DNA of 60,113 nucleotides, from positions 1 to 60,113 of the forward strand of contig NZ_CALHGM010000018.1 of the NCBI RefSeq assembly GCF_938030145.1. The letters are read 5' to 3'. The stretch is from an uncultured Campylobacter sp. (GTDB taxonomy: Bacteria; Campylobacterota; Campylobacteria; Campylobacterales; Campylobacteraceae). Shown one piece after another: positions 58,351-60,113 of this stretch (position 1 is its first letter; each line of letters opens with the position of its first letter). Under the pieces are notes generated by a model. It saw only the letters and a program-made list of their open reading frames with translations, had not been told where the DNA came from and ran no database searches. The translations under genes were made by a program, and so were the position numbers.

Positions 58351-60113
58351 ATGTGGGTAAATTCAAAACGCGCGGCTGAAATTTTGAGCGTAAAATACGA
58401 TACTATCAAAAAAGCCACTCAAAGAGCTGAGAGGGTAGGCAAAAAATTTTGCATTATTAACGGACAAAATTGTCTGTTTAATAGGATTAGCGGGAATATA
58501 GGTGGTGCGGGTGGCAAAACCCTTCAAATTTGGATTGATGATAATTTGATAAATGATAAAAACAGCGAAATTTCGCAGGCGGACAATGCTTCCGTGGTAA
58601 ATTTGGTTAATACTACCGCCTCCGTCCGTCCGCTAAATTTCACTAAAGGAGAAGATGATGCTCAAGGACTTTATTGTAGATCTAACTACAGAGGAGATCA
58701 AGCACAGGATGGAGAGCTTGACGGCTTATGTGAGAGAGTTCGCAATGCTTTTAGGGGACGAGGAAAAGAGCAAAAAGCTAACGCAAATATGCTTGGAAAT
58801 AATAGATTTATCGCTCGAGATAGAAAAGGTAATAAAGGGGTTTTAAATGGAGATAGCGACGCGAGCGCCGCAAATTTGCCTGCTATCGCTACTTGCTCGG
58901 ATAAAAAACGCAAGGCCGCTTTTGAAAAATACGACGTAATCAAGGCGTGGGAAGATGCAAAAGGCAAGATAAGTGAGGCTGCTTTTCTGGAGTATATCAA
59001 CGCTAAAAAGATATGCTGCGTAAAAGTAACCGCAAATAAGCTCTACGACTGGCAACGTAAATTTAAGAAAGGAGGCCTTGATGCGCTAGTGGACGAGCGG
59101 GATAATAATAAGACCCTAAAGCTTGACGCGCTAGGTCTTGCGCCGCTTTGCGTGGAACTGATACTCGCATGCAGCGGCATGGGCAAGGTAGATATAACAA
59201 ACATCTACAAGGCGCTAAATTACCACGCGGTAAAAAATTCTCTCATAAACTTCGAGGATTTTCAAGGCAAAAGAGACGAGATCGTAAGCTATGAGGTCGT
59301 AAATCGCTTCGTAAACAACTACCTAAACAAAAACAAGCTGGTAAAAAACATCATCCTTTACGGCGAGGATGGAGCGGTCGGTCGCGGCTTGCCGGCTCTT
59401 GGTATCAGCAACTACGCCGTAAGCACGATAAACGAAGTCGTGGAGATAGACGGCAGCCCGCTTGATCTAATCTGCAACGCTAGCGAGCTTTGCGAGCTAA
59501 TCGGCTGGCAAAACGTCAGCACTATCTTTAAAGACAAAGACGAATTTGAGAGCTATGTAAAAGAGTGGCAAAAGCGCTATACCATCATCGCTCTAATCGA
59601 TACGTATAGCGGGGTAGCGACTTTTCACATCAGCGATAGTGAAAATTCTCTCTCTATTGCTAGAGCCGTGGCTAAATATATCGTGCGCTACGGCAAGCCG
59701 AAGGTTATCAAGGGCGATAACGGCAAGGCGTTTAAGAGCGAATATATGAAAGAGGTTTTGGGCGCGCTTGATATCGAATATAAGGCGGTAAGAGCCTATA
59801 GCGGCTGGCTAAAGCCATACGTAGAACGAAATTTTAGAGCTTTGCAGCATAGCTTTAGCGCAAATTTGGCCGGCTTTATCGGCCATAACATCTCGCAGCG
59901 CCAAGCGATCGAGTTTTTCCGCTCCAAAAAAGAGCGCCGATTAAAAAGAGGCTACAAAACAAACCTAACGATGCTAAAAAATCTAAGCGAGGTGCAAGAG
60001 CTAATGGATATGTACGCGGAGAAATTTCTAAACACCCGCTACCTTGAGCGCCTTGATACTACCTGCGCAGCTGCGTATAGTGCAAAGATAGGCGATGCTG
60101 TGTATATGGACGC
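58351..60113 (+). CDS. Mu-like transposase A (partial, runs off window)
   Basis: One continuous frame from ATG 58351 to the last base, at least 587 codons, with no stop. It begins MWVNSKRAAEILSVKYDTI, a helix-turn-helix typical of MuA N-termini. The integrase-like core has EIDGSPLDL (Asp367), IKGDNGKAFKS (Asp456) and KPYVERNF (Glu492), with 35 residues between the last two acidic residues, a classic D,D35E triad. Residues about 100-165 look non-globular, and this DNA also contains a plausible small gene in another frame. It catalyses phage integration and replicative transposition. The C-terminus and the B ATPase gene lie outside the window. Confidence 0.9.
   Translation, partial: MWVNSKRAAEILSVKYDTIKKATQRAERVGKKFCIINGQNCLFNRISGNIGGAGGKTLQIWIDDNLINDKNSEISQADNASVVNLVNTTASVRPLNFTKGEDDAQGLYCRSNYRGDQAQDGELDGLCERVRNAFRGRGKEQKANANMLGNNRFIARDRKGNKGVLNGDSDASAANLPAIATCSDKKRKAAFEKYDVIKAWEDAKGKISEAAFLEYINAKKICCVKVTANKLYDWQRKFKKGGLDALVDERDNNKTLKLDALGLAPLCVELILACSGMGKVDITNIYKALNYHAVKNSLINFEDFQGKRDEIVSYEVVNRFVNNYLNKNKLVKNIILYGEDGAVGRGLPALGISNYAVSTINEVVEIDGSPLDLICNASELCELIGWQNVSTIFKDKDEFESYVKEWQKRYTIIALIDTYSGVATFHISDSENSLSIARAVAKYIVRYGKPKVIKGDNGKAFKSEYMKEVLGALDIEYKAVRAYSGWLKPYVERNFRALQHSFSANLAGFIGHNISQRQAIEFFRSKKERRLKRGYKTNLTMLKNLSEVQELMDMYAEKFLNTRYLERLDTTCAAAYSAKIGDAVYMD
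58463..58474. promoter_or_regulatory. second copy of the repressor operator dyad, inside transposase gene
   Basis: GACAAAATTGTC recurs exactly, 358 bp downstream of the copy in the early promoter spacer. Two identical dyads suggest repressor looping or cooperative binding across the start of the early operon. Confidence 0.55.
58655..58846 (+). CDS. small ORF nested in transposase gene (+1 frame)
   Basis: A 63-residue frame, +1 relative to the transposase, with two adjacent ATG codons behind AAAGGAGAAG, a strong ribosome site. The product begins MMLKDFIVDLTTEEIKHRM (abridged) and is acidic and helical, with heptad-like hydrophobic spacing, so it looks more protein-like than the overlapping transposase residues. 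It may be a genuine overlapping phage gene. The alternative is that a frameshift has fused a former HTH gene, this gene and the transposase into one frame. Confidence 0.45.
   Translation: MMLKDFIVDLTTEEIKHRMESLTAYVREFAMLLGDEEKSKKLTQICLEIIDLSLEIEKVIKGF

Noticed and set aside
1..60113. tRNA or rRNA genes
   Set aside because: I looked for TPsiC-arm-like words and rRNA segments in the long spacers and found none that fold convincingly; a covariance-model search would be decisive.

Overview
The window reads as chromosomal DNA from a high-GC member of the genus Campylobacter. Several gene orders match C. jejuni neighbourhoods: metallo-hydrolase–nadE–lpxK–thrC–kdsB; tlyA–ribF–cmoA; and M23 peptidase–PGBA_N-type protein–glcD. 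A Campylobacter-type formate hydrogenlyase locus is also present. The GC-rich codon use combined with AAATTT-rich spacers suggests C. gracilis or a close relative. The species is inference; the genus-level call is strong.

Layout. 0.2-14.5 kb, mostly + strand: a tightly overlapping housekeeping run (metallo-hydrolase on the opposite strand, nadE, a DegT-family protein, lpxK, argB, thrC, kdsB, ligA, a low-complexity ORF, tlyA, lipocalin, ribF, cmoA). 15-17 kb: rpsO, then an Rrf2 regulator, a DHH phosphoesterase and a small protein. 18.1-19.3 kb: an orphan TRAP solute receptor. 20.2-33.3 kb: a complete formate hydrogenlyase module. The selenocysteine formate dehydrogenase fdhF is divergent from hyfABCEFGHI-hycH-hycI and a formate channel gene. 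Formate would enter through the FNT channel and be oxidised by FdhF. Electrons would pass through HyfA/HyfH/HyfI to the NiFe subunit HyfG, which HycH and HycI mature, on the membrane arm HyfB/C/E/F. 33.5-43.5 kb: scattered singletons (Crp regulator, methyltransferase, AGCS symporter, YiiM-like MOSC protein, SUKH protein, RidA, TSUP exporter, an AT-rich orphan). 43.5-52.5 kb, minus strand: TIGR02757, rsmD, a small protein, a MidA-like methyltransferase, argD and a TRIC-like protein, then a hydrolase, a NUDIX enzyme and mgtE. 52.5-56 kb: the M23 / PGBA_N / glcD cluster. 56.3-60.1 kb: the left part of a Mu-like prophage (possible HsdR_N nuclease cargo, CI/LexA-like repressor, Ner-like protein, and a DDE transposase that runs off the window).

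The most unusual signal is not a gene. Gene-free stretches and insertions inside otherwise conserved proteins are filled with degenerate tandem repeats of about 15 or 24 bp, each anchored on the hexamer RAATTY. The same 15-bp register occurs in noncoding DNA (about 17.05 and 49.0 kb) and in frame as a five-residue repeat at the N-terminus of RibF. A 24-bp register occurs in LpxK, RsmD and the ORF between ligA and tlyA. RsmD carries about 260 extra residues between its SAM-binding core and its catalytic DPPF motif. In C. jejuni, methylated RAATTY is the motif that marks DNA for uptake, so these arrays may be expanding uptake-signal minisatellites. That functional link is a hypothesis.

No tRNA, rRNA or CRISPR array was recognised.
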